DNA of 64,000 bases from assembly GCA_964634325.1 (NCBI GenBank), contig CAZWJF010000007.1:107675-171674 (forward strand). The letters are read 5' to 3'. The notes under the pieces were generated by a model, which was given only the letters and a program-made list of their open reading frames with translations, did no database searches and was not told where the DNA came from. The DNA is from JAJXWB01 sp964634325. GTDB taxonomy: Bacteria > Pseudomonadota > Alphaproteobacteria > Rhizobiales > Beijerinckiaceae. Made by a program: the position numbers and the translations under genes. This document shows positions 50,769 to 60,321 of the stretch, one piece after another; the stretch's first letter is position 1, and every line of letters begins with the position of its first letter.

Positions 50769-51725
50769 TCAGCGCGCCGACCGGTCCGAGAACAGGCTGA
50801 AGCTCATGTCCGGCGCCGTCGTATTGTGACGCGACGGCACGCGTCGACCAGCCCAGAATTCCGTGATCTTTCCAGTGGGGGCGTCCATGATCCCCGCTTC
50901 TTTCCAGGCGCTGGCGCCTGCGGTCAGCCAGGCTGCGCGCGCGACGTCGGAATTCGTTTCTGTGGCGAACATCGATCGCATCGTTGCGAAGGGCAGGCCG
51001 TCCGGCATGGGGCCGTCCAGGGATATGTCGAGAGCGATATGGTCCTGATCGATCTTTTCGAGTTTCATCCGCGCTGTTCCGCCGCGCCGAAAGCTCAGCG
51101 AAAAGCTACGGCTTTCGGGTTCGAACGCGATCTCCTTGAGGTCGACGACCGGCCGCTCCTGCACCTCGACCGGCCCGACGAGGAACGAAGAGCCGTAAGC
51201 CGTCCAGCGCATGTCGGCGAAGGGCAGGGGTCTGATCCGCCAATATCCGTCCGGCGGATAGAAGACCATGACTTCCTCGGCGCGCTCACGGTAGCGAACC
51301 CATAATTGAACGGCGTCTATGCCTTCGAAGGTCTTGCCGCCGATCCGCACCGGCGTGCGCGCAGGCCGCCAGAAATTCGGCAGCCGGTAGCCGACGAGCT
51401 GCAGCGCCGGCGTCTCGTAGAGCGTCACGCGTTCGCCGTCGTCGGCGAAACTCTTGGTGGTCGCAAACGAGCAGCTGGAAAAATCCGGCGCATAACGATC
51501 GACCGAGACCGATCCGATATAGGCGGGATGGATCGCCTGCACGCGGAAGCTGCGCACCGCGGGGGAGACGAAGTCGATTTCGACATTGTCCTTCTCGGCG
51601 CAGACGTCCGGGGTCGAGCGGTTTCGCGCCTCCACCTCGATCTGCGGCGGTCTCGCCTGCGCGCGCGCCGGCGCCGCGCCGGCGGCGATCAGCGAGAGGA
51701 CGAGAACGAGGGCGCGCGCAATCAT
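50769..51725 (-). CDS. Exported protein of unknown function
   Basis: A 318-residue protein with a signal peptide (MIARALVLVLSLIAAGAAPARAQ). The mature part is beta-rich with two nearby Cys (DVCAEKDNVEID and FSSCSFATT) that may form a disulfide. The C-terminus contains ASAWKEAGIMDAPTGKITEFW. I do not recognise the family. It is directly followed, with no gap, by the DUF1624 acetyltransferase gene, which suggests a shared envelope role. It diverges from the acyltransferase-3 gene with 166 bp between them. Confidence 0.72.
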   Translation of the reverse strand: MIARALVLVLSLIAAGAAPARAQARPPQIEVEARNRSTPDVCAEKDNVEIDFVSPAVRSFRVQAIHPAYIGSVSVDRYAPDFSSCSFATTKSFADDGERVTLYETPALQLVGYRLPNFWRPARTPVRIGGKTFEGIDAVQLWVRYRERAEEVMVFYPPDGYWRIRPLPFADMRWTAYGSSFLVGPVEVQERPVVDLKEIAFEPESRSFSLSFRRGGTARMKLEKIDQDHIALDISLDGPMPDGLPFATMRSMFATETNSDVARAAWLTAGASAWKEAGIMDAPTGKITEFWAGRRVPSRHNTTAPDMSFSLFSDRSAR

Positions 51726-51891
51726 ACAGGGCTTTCGGCTTGGCTTTCGGGGCCGGCACAATAGAGGAAAGGCGTGCGGGACGGAAATCGCGCGTCCCGT
51801 CCAATTCTTGCAATTGCCGGCTGCGCTTGCGATACACCGCGCCCGGGATTGGCCATCGCGTCCGGCGGGGCCCGGCGCCGCAACGAGGTAG

Positions 51892-53061
51892 ATGGTGGAG
51901 ACGACGCAGGCAGCCGCTGCGACGAACGTCGGCAGGGCGCGCAGCGCGAGCGAGCGCATCGAATTCGCCAACACGCTGCGCGGCCTGGCGGCCTTTGTGG
52001 TGCTGATCGCCCATGTCGGCGTCACCTACTGGTACCACCCGGCCATCGTCGAATGGCTGACCGGCGTGCCTTACACGAAAACCGCCGCGCCGAAGTTCTT
52101 CACCGCGCTCAATCTCACCTACGACGCCATCGGGGGGTACGGGGTCGCGCTGTTCTTCGTCATCAGCGGCTTCGTCATTCCGTTCTCGCTCGAGCGATAC
52201 AGCGTGAAGGGCTTCTTGGTCGGTCGCCTCTTTCGCATCTGGCCTACCTATTGGGTCGGTTTCGCCTGCACGCTGCTGTCGATCGTGCCGGGCGTCTACT
52301 TCATGGGCGGCAGAGTGGCGTATTCGGCGCGCGACGCCGTGCTTCATTTCTTTCCGCCGCTGCGCGCGTTGGCCGATACGACCTTCATCGACGCCATTGT
52401 CTGGACGCTGGAGATCGAGCTTCTGTTTTACGTGGTCTGCGCAATGGCTGCGCCGCTCATGCGCCGCGGCAGCGCCGCGCTGCTGCTGGTCGCGCCGGCC
52501 ATCCTCGCGGTGTGGGCGGGCGTCGATTTCGTCGCCAGCCACGGCGATCCGTGGCTCGCCTCGCGCCTGCGCTTTTTCGACAATGGCGCGCCTTACATCG
52601 TCTTCATGTTCTGCGGCGTCGCCCTCAACCTGCTGCAACGGGGCAAGATCGCGCTGACGACGGCGGCCGTCGCGATCCTCGGCTACTACGGACTGTTCGC
52701 GGCCGCCAACATCTGGGGCGCAGCTCAGGCCAAGGCCGAACTTCCCGTCTACGCCGCCGCGCTCGCGACCTTCATTGTCAGCATGATCGCGCAGGACTGG
52801 TTTCGTCCGCACTGGATTTTTCGTTTCCTCAGCGACATCTCCTATCCGCTCTACGTGGTACATGGAGTGGTCGGCTTCATGTTGCTGACAGCCATGACGC
52901 GCGCGGGCTGGGACGCCGATCTGGCGACGGCTACGACTGTCGCCGTCGCGGTCCTGCTCGCCTATGCGATCCATCGCTTTGTCGAGGCGCCGAGCCACCG
53001 GCGCGGTCAGGAGCTGGCGCGTCGTCTCTCCGCCGATCTGCGCGCCGCGCGGGCGACTTGA
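51892..53061 (+). CDS. Acyltransferase family 3 membrane protein
   Basis: A 389-residue protein with ten or so membrane helices: IEFANTLRGLAAFVVLIAHVG carries the conserved Arg and His of the Acyl_transf_3 (OafA/NodX) family, then YGVALFFVISGFVIPFS, and ISYPLYVVHGVVGFMLL. Such proteins O-acetylate lipopolysaccharide, capsule or other glycans at the inner membrane. The ATG at 51892 has CGAGGTAG upstream. Together with the divergent DUF1624 gene it suggests glycan acylation at this locus. Confidence 0.88.
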   Translation: MVETTQAAAATNVGRARSASERIEFANTLRGLAAFVVLIAHVGVTYWYHPAIVEWLTGVPYTKTAAPKFFTALNLTYDAIGGYGVALFFVISGFVIPFSLERYSVKGFLVGRLFRIWPTYWVGFACTLLSIVPGVYFMGGRVAYSARDAVLHFFPPLRALADTTFIDAIVWTLEIELLFYVVCAMAAPLMRRGSAALLLVAPAILAVWAGVDFVASHGDPWLASRLRFFDNGAPYIVFMFCGVALNLLQRGKIALTTAAVAILGYYGLFAAANIWGAAQAKAELPVYAAALATFIVSMIAQDWFRPHWIFRFLSDISYPLYVVHGVVGFMLLTAMTRAGWDADLATATTVAVAVLLAYAIHRFVEAPSHRRGQELARRLSADLRAARAT

Positions 53062-53138
53062 TCCGCCATTGCGGCAAGCGCCGGTTGCGGGCTATGGTCC
53101 GGCCGGTCGCGAATCCGCCCGCAAGGGCGCTTGCGTCG

Positions 53139-53213
53139 GCGGGCGTAGTTCAGTGGTAGAACGACAGCTTCCCAAGCTGTATGTCGTGGGTTCGATTCCC
53201 ATCGCCCGCTCCA
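53139..53213 (+). tRNA. tRNA-Gly (anticodon CCC)
   Basis: A complete cloverleaf: acceptor GCGGGCG/CGCCCGC, D arm GTTCAGTGGTAGAAC, anticodon stem ACAGC/GCTGT around loop TTCCCAA, T arm GTGGG-TTCGATT-CCCAT, discriminator T and encoded CCA at 53211-53213. The anticodon CCC reads GGG glycine codons. Confidence 0.97.
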
Positions 53214-53222
53214 GTTCGCGGC

Positions 53223-53690
53223 TCAGTCTCGATGCCGCGCCATCGCCGGATCCTTGGCCAGCGCAGCGCCCTCCTTCGCCAAGATCTTGCACACCCGCTC
53301 CGGCGGAAAATTGAGCGCGACGAACGCCGGGCCGACGTTCGCGACCTCGCGATAATCGCAGATCGAGCCGTCGCGCAGCTTCATGATCGACACGCCTTCG
53401 AAGCCGACGCGCTTGCCTGCCGCTTCCGGCAGGGTCGAGACGTAGGAGAAGGTGTAGCGCGCATAGAGCGTCGCGCCGTCGCAGACCGGTTCGTGCATGT
53501 CCCAGCGAAAGTCGCGGGCCGTCCGGTAGAACCAGTCGTCGATCATCTCGGCGATTTTCGCGCGGCCGACGAAATCGCCATAGAACACGTCGTGATAAAC
53601 GGCGTCTTCCGAAAACAGCGCAGCGAAGGCCGCGCCGTCGCGCCGCTCGACCGCCGCGCAAAAGGCCCTGAGCATCCCGGCCACGTCCAT
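53223..53690 (-). CDS. NTF2-like / SnoaL-type small protein
   Basis: A 155-residue protein with the NTF2-like fold pattern: LRAFCAAVERRDGAAFAALF, DAVYHDVFYGDFVGRAKIAE, then beta-strand segments LYARYTFSYVST and GVSIMKLRDGSICDYREV. Many relatives are isomerases, hydrolases or polyketide cyclases; no specific reaction can be assigned. Its stop lies 9 bp after the convergent tRNA-Gly gene. Confidence 0.75.
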   Translation of the reverse strand: MDVAGMLRAFCAAVERRDGAAFAALFSEDAVYHDVFYGDFVGRAKIAEMIDDWFYRTARDFRWDMHEPVCDGATLYARYTFSYVSTLPEAAGKRVGFEGVSIMKLRDGSICDYREVANVGPAFVALNFPPERVCKILAKEGAALAKDPAMARHRD

Positions 53691-53813
53691 CGCGCATCCT
53701 CCCTGTCCTTGGGCGACAGTGTATTCGCGGGATCGCGGCAGCGTAATCCGGCGCGGCGCTTGATTTTGCGCGCCGCCGCGAGAACTATCGCGCCCGCTGC
53801 TTTCGATCCGGGG

Positions 53814-54815
53814 ATGAAGATGAAGCCGATTTCGCCGAGCCTGCGCCGCCGCCTTGGCCGCAGCGACCTGCATGTGACGCCGATCGGCCTCGGCTGCATG
53901 TCGCTGTCGGGCGTCTATGGCGCGGCCGACGACGCGCAGTCGGTGCGGCTGATCCGCGCGGCCATCGAGCGCGGCGTCAATCACATCGACACGGCCGACA
54001 TGTACGGCTGGGGCCATAACGAGACCGTGGTCGGGCAGGGGATCGAGGGGCTGCGCGACCAGATCGTGCTCGCCACCAAATTCGGGCAGGTGAAGAAGGA
54101 AGGCGGCGTCAACGGCGTCGACGGGCGGCCCGAATATGTAGTCGAAGCCTGCGAGGCGAGCCTGAAGCGTCTTGGGGTCGACAGCGTCGACATTCTCTAT
54201 GTGCATCGCATCGATCCGAACGTGCCGATCGAAGAAACGATCGGCGCGATGGCGAAGCTCGTCGCAGCGGGCAAGGTCCGCTATCTCGGCCTGTCGGAAG
54301 CCCACCCCGATACGATCCGCCGCGCGCACGCCGTCCATCCGATTGCGGTCGTGCAGACCGAATATTCGCTGCTCTACCGCGTCGAGGCGGAGGAGACGCG
54401 CAGAACGACGCGCGAGCTTGGAATCAGCTTCGTCGCTTATTCGCCGCTCGGGCGCGGATTTCTGACCGGCGCGCTCAAGACGCTCGCGGACATCGACGGC
54501 CGGCGCGCGGCTCATCCCCGCTTTCAGGGCGAGAACTTCGCCGCCAATCGCAGCCTCGTCGAAAAGGTCGAGACGCTCGCGCAGAAGAAGGGCTGCACGC
54601 CTTCGCAGATCGCGCTCGCCTGGGTGCTGGCGCAAGGCGACGACGTCGTCGCGATATTCGGCACGCGTTATGTCGAACGGCTCGACGAAAATCTCGCCGC
54701 GCTGGATGTGTCGCTTACGCCGGCCGAAGTCGCGGAACTGTCAGCCGCCATTCCGGCGGGCGCGGCCTCGGGCGAACGCTATCCGACGGCCGCCATGCCG
54801 GCGGTCTATCGATAG
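53814..54815 (+). CDS. Aldo/keto reductase
   Basis: A 333-residue NADPH-dependent TIM-barrel oxidoreductase. The catalytic set is visible: Asp and Tyr in VNHIDTADMYGWGHNE, Lys in VLATKFGQ, His in ILYVHRIDPNVP. The family also shows YSLLYRVEAEE, VAYSPLGRGFLTG and the cofactor segment VAIFGTRYVERLDENL. The substrate is an aldehyde or ketone; relatives act in detoxification. Two ATGs six bases apart could start it. It converges on the old-yellow-enzyme gene. Confidence 0.92.
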   Translation: MKMKPISPSLRRRLGRSDLHVTPIGLGCMSLSGVYGAADDAQSVRLIRAAIERGVNHIDTADMYGWGHNETVVGQGIEGLRDQIVLATKFGQVKKEGGVNGVDGRPEYVVEACEASLKRLGVDSVDILYVHRIDPNVPIEETIGAMAKLVAAGKVRYLGLSEAHPDTIRRAHAVHPIAVVQTEYSLLYRVEAEETRRTTRELGISFVAYSPLGRGFLTGALKTLADIDGRRAAHPRFQGENFAANRSLVEKVETLAQKKGCTPSQIALAWVLAQGDDVVAIFGTRYVERLDENLAALDVSLTPAEVAELSAAIPAGAASGERYPTAAMPAVYR

Positions 54816-54844
54816 GCCCGAGGGAGGAGAGGCGCGGGCGTGCG

Positions 54845-56011
54845 CTATTCGACGCCCAGCCCGCCCCGAAACGTCGACATGGTCAGCTCATTCGCCGTGC
54901 GCGCGCGACGCGACAGCCACCAGCCGGATTGCGGCGGCGCCATCGCGAAGTCCGGGTCGAGGCCGAGTTTCTGCGCGGCGTCCAGCGGCCAGTTGGGATT
55001 GTAGAGAAGCTCGCGCGCCAGCGCGATCAGGTCCGCGCGATCCTCTTGCAGGACGCGCTCCGCCTGGTCGGCGTGAACGATCAGGCCGACGGCCATCGTC
55101 ATGATCCCGGCTTCGTGTTTCAGTTTCTCGGCGTAGGGAACCTGATAGCCGTAGCCGACCGGCGCCGCGGGCGGCTTGGTCGACATGCCGCCGCCCGAGC
55201 AATCGATCACGTCGACGCCCTTGTCCTTGACGATGCGCGCGAGCGCGACGCTCTGCTCTGGTCCCCAGCCCGCATCGTCCTCGACCGACAGGCGCATGAA
55301 CAACGGCTTGTCCGCCGGCCAGTGCGCACGCACGCTTTCGACGACCTCGATGGCGAAGCGCATGCGGTTGAGGTCGCTGCCGCCATATTCGTCGTTGCGG
55401 CGATTGGCGACGGGCGAAAGAAATTGATGGATCAGGAAGCCGTGCGCGCCGTGAATCTCGACGACGTCGAGGCCCGCTTCGTGGGCGCGCCGCGCCGCCT
55501 GCCCGAAGGCCTCGACGACTTTCGGAATCTCGTCGCGCGACAGGGCTCGCGGCGGCGCTTCGCTGGCGGAGGCGGCCAGTTCGCTCGGCCCGACGGGCTC
55601 CCACGCGTCGAAGTCGGGAACCTGCGACAGCATCTCGGGCGTGCGCTGCAATTGCCGGCCGCCTTCCCACGGCCGCTGCGTGCGCGAACGGCGTCCGGAA
55701 TGCCCGAGCTGCACGCCGGCCGCGGCGTCGCACCGATGGATGAATTCGGCGAGCCGGCGAAATCCGGGAATGAAGGCGTCGTCCCACAGGCCGAGATCGC
55801 CGACCGTGCCGCAGCCGCGCCGCTCCACCTTGGTCGATTCCAGGATGACGAGGCCCGCGCCTCCGGCGGCGAACCGGCCGGCGTTCATCAGGTGCCAGTC
55901 GGTCGCGAAACCCTGTTCGCCGGAATATTGATGCATCGGCGCGACGACGATGCGGTTCTTGAGCGTCAGCGCGCGAATGACGAGCGGCGAGAACAGTTTT
56001 GCTCCGGACAT
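54845..56011 (-). CDS. Old-yellow-enzyme-family NADH:flavin oxidoreductase
   Basis: A 388-residue FMN enzyme: LFSPLVIRALTLKNRIVVAPMHQYS at the N-terminus, QLGHSGRRS (substrate His and Arg), EIHGAHGFLIHQFLSPVANRRNDEYGGS and FMRLSVEDD. This is the YqjM/NamA-type class that reduces activated C=C bonds. GGGGAAAG precedes the ATG at 56011; the frame stays open upstream but in intergenic sequence. With the convergent aldo/keto reductase it may handle reactive carbonyl compounds, which is inference. Confidence 0.92.
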   Translation of the reverse strand: MSGAKLFSPLVIRALTLKNRIVVAPMHQYSGEQGFATDWHLMNAGRFAAGGAGLVILESTKVERRGCGTVGDLGLWDDAFIPGFRRLAEFIHRCDAAAGVQLGHSGRRSRTQRPWEGGRQLQRTPEMLSQVPDFDAWEPVGPSELAASASEAPPRALSRDEIPKVVEAFGQAARRAHEAGLDVVEIHGAHGFLIHQFLSPVANRRNDEYGGSDLNRMRFAIEVVESVRAHWPADKPLFMRLSVEDDAGWGPEQSVALARIVKDKGVDVIDCSGGGMSTKPPAAPVGYGYQVPYAEKLKHEAGIMTMAVGLIVHADQAERVLQEDRADLIALARELLYNPNWPLDAAQKLGLDPDFAMAPPQSGWWLSRRARTANELTMSTFRGGLGVE

Positions 56012-56290
56012 GGCTTTCCCCGTTTGTCCGAAGGTTAGTTGCGCCGATGTATCGGGTCGAGGGGAGATCCTGCGCCGAGCGTGCGTCAGGATGCGCTCAG
56101 ACGTTTGAAACGCTCGGCAAGACCCCCATCTCATCAAGCGTCGCGCTCGGCGCATTGCATTAATTATCCGTCCAGAACCTCGCCGTGGCCATCTATCGCT
56201 TCCGATAGATCGATTGCGAGGGCGGCGGGTCATGCGCTAGAGGTGGAAACGCAAGTCCGAACAAGGCGGAACTTCGGATTGGGCGAGGCC

Positions 56291-56890
56291 ATGGCGCGGA
56301 TATTGTTCGTCGACGACCATCCGATCTACCGTGACGGCCTGCGCCGCGCTCTGGAGGCGCGCATCGACGGTCTCGAGGTCGTCGTCGCCGACGGAGCCGC
56401 CGAGGCGAAACGCATTCTGGCCGCCGACCGGACGATCGGCCTTTGTCTCGCCGACTATCGGCTCGCGGACGGCGACGGGCTCGAACTGATCGCCGGCTTG
56501 CGCAAGACGCACCCTTCGGTTGCGGTCGGCGTCCTGTGCGGCGAGCCGACCCAGGTTCTCGCTCGCGACGTGCAGGCCCTGGGCGGGGTCGCGTGCCTGC
56601 CCAAGGAGCTCGACACCGACGATCTCGTCGAGGCCGTCCAAGGCTTGCTCGAAGGCGAGGAGGCCTTTCCGGGCCCGGTTCCCGCCGGTGGCGCGGCGCC
56701 CGCCATGTCCGAACGGCGGCGCGACATTCTCGCTTACGCCAGCAAGGGCTGGCCGGATAAGTTGATCGGCGAGGAACTCGGCATCACCGAAAGCACGGTG
56801 AGGAATCATTGGCATCACATCTTTCGGCGACTCGGGGTAGGCAATCGGACCGAGGCCGTGACCAAGGCCCTACGCCAGAAGATCATCTGA
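56291..56890 (+). CDS. NarL/LuxR-family response regulator
   Basis: A 199-residue regulator: receiver domain (1-120) with acidic pair in ILFVDDHPIYRDGL, phospho-Asp in CLADYRLADGDG and Lys in ACLPKELD, and a C-terminal LuxR helix-turn-helix with DKLIGEELGITESTVRNHWH and FRRLGVGNRTEAV. At the place of the usual Thr/Ser switch residue it has Cys (VGVLCGEPT). The hybrid kinase gene begins within 45 bp downstream. Between it and the divergent oxidoreductase gene lie 279 bp in which I see no gene. Confidence 0.9.
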   Translation: MARILFVDDHPIYRDGLRRALEARIDGLEVVVADGAAEAKRILAADRTIGLCLADYRLADGDGLELIAGLRKTHPSVAVGVLCGEPTQVLARDVQALGGVACLPKELDTDDLVEAVQGLLEGEEAFPGPVPAGGAAPAMSERRRDILAYASKGWPDKLIGEELGITESTVRNHWHHIFRRLGVGNRTEAVTKALRQKII

Positions 56891-56934
56891 CGCGCCCCGC
56901 CGAAGACCGCGAGGCCGCGATCGCGCGCGAGCGC

Positions 56935-58650
56935 ATGCGTCTCTATTTCACGGAATTCTCCCCGAGCGCTGGTTTCGGCGGCGTTCGGCCGCTTCAGTTT
57001 CTCGCAGCGCTCGGCGCGGCGGTCATTGCGAGCGGCATGACGTTTCTCTATCGCGCGCCCGCCTCGCGCGCGGCGCTCTGGTGGGGGCTGATCGTGCTCA
57101 GCGAGGCGGCCATCGTCGCGATCAACGGCCTCTATCGCCTCAGTCCTCCCGACGATTCCAGATTGCGCGCCTGGGCGCTCGCCAAGTCCGCGCTGGCGGG
57201 CCTCGGCGGGCTGATCTGGAGCCTGTCGCTGGTCCTGTTGCGGGTCGACGGCGAGCCGGTCACGACCATCGTGCCCGCGTGGATGATCCTCACTTTCTGT
57301 TGCGGGGCGGTGTGGGCCGGCGCCTTCTACGTGCCGGCGTTGATGGCCATGCTGCTCGGCGCGATCCTGCCGGGGGCGTTCTGGCTGCTGACGCACGAGG
57401 GGTTCGACCGCTCGATCGGCCTGTGCATGCTCGTCTCTGCGCCCATGATGGTCGCGATCGGCAACCAGGCCGCAAAACGATATCGTTCGGCGGTCAACGA
57501 CAAGATCGAAATTGGACTGCTGCTCGCGCGTCAGCACGCCTACACGCAGCGCATCGAGCAGTTGAACGACGAGCGCCGACGCTTCTTCAGCGCCGCCAGC
57601 CACGACCTCCGCCAGCCCTTGCACGCGATGGGCCTCTACCTGTCGCTGCTCGGCGACGACGCCAATGCGGCGCAGCGGCCGCAGCTGATCGACAGCCTGT
57701 CGCAATGCGCCTTCAGTCTCGATCGCCAGTTCAACGCGATCATCGGCGTTGACGAAACGGACCGCTTCGTCGCGCAGGCGCAGCCTGCGCCGACGCCTTT
57801 GCAAGTGGTCCTCGACCGGGTCGCCGCGCAAGCGCGTCCGCGCGCGGAAGCGCAGGAACTGCGATTTCTCGTCCCGCGCACGAGCCTGTGGATCGAGGCG
57901 CCGGCCGAAATCCTGGAGCGCGTGCTCGGCAATCTCGTGCATAACGCGATCCGATACACGCGTTCCGGCGGGGTCTTGCTCGGCGCGCGCAGAAAAGGCG
58001 ACCGCGTCGAGATTTGCGTCGTCGATACGGGCGTCGGCATCGCGCGCGAGCACCAGGAGACGGTGTTCCGCGATTTCTTCCAGGTCGACAATCCCGGCCG
58101 CGACCGTGACAAGGGATTTGGCCTCGGCCTCGGCATCGTGCGGCGTCTCTGCGACGGCATGAACTGGCCGATCGCGCTGCGATCCGAGCCGGGGCGCGGA
58201 ACGGCCTTCGCCGTTTCCGTCCCGCGTACAGAGGCGCAGGCCGCTTCCGAGGAAGCGGCGTCGGTCGAGCCGGCCGCTCCGTCGCCGTCTGCGCGACGCG
58301 CCGCATTGATCGTCGACGACGACCCGCTCGTGCTCGACGCCATGCGCCGGACGCTGGAGCGATGGGGCGTGGATGCGCGCCTGTGCCGGACGTCGCAGGA
58401 GGCGCTGGCGGCGCTCGCCGCAGCGCCGCCCGACTCGACATGGATGGCGCTCGTCGACCGGCGTCTCGGCGAGACGGACGGTTTCGCCCTCGCTGCAGAA
58501 ATTGCGCGCCAATGTGGGGATCGCGCGCGGATCGCCATCGTCACGGGGGACGTCGACGAAGACCTCGATACGCGTGCCGCGGCGGCCGGCTTCGACATCG
58601 TCCAGAAGCCTGTGGCCCCCGTCCGAGTGCGCGCGCTGCTGACGGGATGA
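56935..58650 (+). CDS. Hybrid histidine kinase with C-terminal receiver domain
   Basis: About 571 residues. Five to six membrane helices in the first 190 residues with almost no periplasmic loops, a coiled linker, the phospho-His in FFSAASHDLRQPLHAMGLYL, HATPase_c with NLVHNAIRYT, DTGVGIA and GFGLGLGIVRRL, and a receiver domain (about 455-570) with VDDDPLVLDAM, phospho-Asp in MALVDRRLGETDG and IVQKPVAPV. It probably senses within the membrane and controls the NarL-type regulator. The start is unsure: ATG at 56935 is chosen, and an in-frame CTG overlapping the regulator stop is possible. Confidence 0.88.
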   Translation: MRLYFTEFSPSAGFGGVRPLQFLAALGAAVIASGMTFLYRAPASRAALWWGLIVLSEAAIVAINGLYRLSPPDDSRLRAWALAKSALAGLGGLIWSLSLVLLRVDGEPVTTIVPAWMILTFCCGAVWAGAFYVPALMAMLLGAILPGAFWLLTHEGFDRSIGLCMLVSAPMMVAIGNQAAKRYRSAVNDKIEIGLLLARQHAYTQRIEQLNDERRRFFSAASHDLRQPLHAMGLYLSLLGDDANAAQRPQLIDSLSQCAFSLDRQFNAIIGVDETDRFVAQAQPAPTPLQVVLDRVAAQARPRAEAQELRFLVPRTSLWIEAPAEILERVLGNLVHNAIRYTRSGGVLLGARRKGDRVEICVVDTGVGIAREHQETVFRDFFQVDNPGRDRDKGFGLGLGIVRRLCDGMNWPIALRSEPGRGTAFAVSVPRTEAQAASEEAASVEPAAPSPSARRAALIVDDDPLVLDAMRRTLERWGVDARLCRTSQEALAALAAAPPDSTWMALVDRRLGETDGFALAAEIARQCGDRARIAIVTGDVDEDLDTRAAAAGFDIVQKPVAPVRVRALLTG

Positions 58651-58763
58651 TTTCGCCTTTTGCGGACGAGCGCCTTCGCGCTACAAACGCACGATTGCAA
58701 CGGCGGGTTTCGCAGATCGAAAACACAACCGCCGATCGGATGGAACGAACGAGGAAGGCGACG

Positions 58764-60311
58764 ATGGCGCAGATTGCGATTGAGACTGGCGTTCACCGCA
58801 ACACGATCCCGGACGGGCTCCGGCGTTCGGCGGTGAAATACCGGGGACGCACGGCGCTGACCTTCGCCGGACGCGCCTGGTCGTTCGCCGACATCGACGC
58901 GGCGGCCGGCCGCATCGCGCATCGTCTGTCGTCGCTCGGGCTCCAGAAGGGCGACCGCGTCGGCGCCTACGCCAAGAACTCCGACGCCTATTTGTTGCTC
59001 TGGCTCGGGTGCGTGCGCATCGGCCTCGTCCATGTGCCGATCAACTATGCGCTGACGGCGGGCGAGCTTTCCTACATTCTCGAACAGTCCGGCGCGAAGG
59101 CGCTGTTTCACGATCCCGATCTCGCCGCGACGGTCGATGCTGTTCGCAAGGACGCCAAAGTTGCGCACTACGGGCTCATTCGCGGCGGCGACGGCGATAT
59201 TCTTTCGACCGCGCTCGACGCCGCCGCCGCCCGTATCGACGACAGCGATTGCGTCGACAACGATCCCGCGCAGTTCTGCTACACGTCGGGCACCACGGCG
59301 GCGCCCAAGGCCGCCGTCATGAGCCATCGCGCCTACATGGCGGAATACATGGCTTGCGCCATCGAAATGGAATTTTCCGGCTCAGACGTCGCGCTCGCCG
59401 CTCTGCCGCTCTACCACACGGCGCAGATGCACGCTTTCACCATGCCGCAGATGTTCATCGGCGCTGTGACGCATCTCATCGAAACGCCGGCTCCTGACGT
59501 CGTGCTCGAACTGATCGAGCGGCTGAAGATCACGTCGTTCTTTGCGCCGCCGACTGTATGGATCAGCCTGCTGCGCCATCCCGATTTCGACAAGCGGGAC
59601 CTGCGCACCCTGCGCAACATCTATTACGGCGCCTCCATCATGCCCGTGCCGGTGTTGCAGGAACTGCGCCAGAAGCTGCCAGGCGTGCGGTTCTACAATT
59701 GTTACGGCCAGACCGAGATCGCGCCGCTCGCCACCATCCTCAAGCCCGAGGAGCATGACGATCGTCCCGCCTCTGCCGGCCGCGCGATCCTCACCGTGCA
59801 GACGCGCGTCGTCGACGAAGACATGAACGACTGCCCGCCCGGCGTTCACGGCGAGATCGTGCATCGCTCGCCGCAATTGCTCGAGGAATATTACAACAAG
59901 CCCGAGGAAACGGCGGAAGCCTTCGCGGGCGGCTGGTTCCATTCCGGCGACGTCGGCTATTTCGACGAGGAGGGTTACCTCTACGTCGTCGATCGCGTGA
60001 AGGACATCATCAAATCCGGCGGCGTCGTGGTGGCCGGACGCGAGGTCGAGGAGGCGCTGTTCAAGCATCCCTCCGTGTCGGAAGTCGCCGTCGTCGGCCT
60101 GCCCGATCCGAAGTGGATCGAAGCGGTCACCGCCATCGTGGTGCTCAAGCCGGGCCACGCGCCGGACGAGGCGGCGCTGGTCGCGCATGCGCGCGAACAT
60201 CTCGCGCCCTTCAAAGTCCCCAAGAAGGTGATCTACGTTCCGAACCTGCCGCGCAACACAGCCGGCAAGCTGCTCAAGCGGCAGTTGCGCGTCGAATTCG
60301 CCGAAAGCTGA
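58764..60311 (+). CDS. Acyl-CoA synthetase (AMP-forming)
   Basis: A 515-residue ANL-superfamily enzyme that activates a carboxylic acid to its CoA thioester through an acyl-AMP. Motifs: P-loop YTSGTTAAPKAAVMSH, YGQTEIAPL, GWFHSGDVGYFDEEGYLYVVDR, and the C-terminal Lys in RNTAGKLLKRQL. It is closest in style to fatty or long-chain acyl-CoA synthetases of the FadD13 type; the acid is unknown. GGAAGG precedes the ATG at 58764, 113 bp after the kinase gene. Confidence 0.92.
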   Translation: MAQIAIETGVHRNTIPDGLRRSAVKYRGRTALTFAGRAWSFADIDAAAGRIAHRLSSLGLQKGDRVGAYAKNSDAYLLLWLGCVRIGLVHVPINYALTAGELSYILEQSGAKALFHDPDLAATVDAVRKDAKVAHYGLIRGGDGDILSTALDAAAARIDDSDCVDNDPAQFCYTSGTTAAPKAAVMSHRAYMAEYMACAIEMEFSGSDVALAALPLYHTAQMHAFTMPQMFIGAVTHLIETPAPDVVLELIERLKITSFFAPPTVWISLLRHPDFDKRDLRTLRNIYYGASIMPVPVLQELRQKLPGVRFYNCYGQTEIAPLATILKPEEHDDRPASAGRAILTVQTRVVDEDMNDCPPGVHGEIVHRSPQLLEEYYNKPEETAEAFAGGWFHSGDVGYFDEEGYLYVVDRVKDIIKSGGVVVAGREVEEALFKHPSVSEVAVVGLPDPKWIEAVTAIVVLKPGHAPDEAALVAHAREHLAPFKVPKKVIYVPNLPRNTAGKLLKRQLRVEFAES

Positions 60312-60321
60312 CGCTGCGCGC

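Noticed and set aside
53181..53813. Long upstream extension of the aldo/keto reductase frame
   Set aside because: It runs through the tRNA-Gly end and antisense to the NTF2-like gene; the aldo/keto reductase fold starts at 53814.
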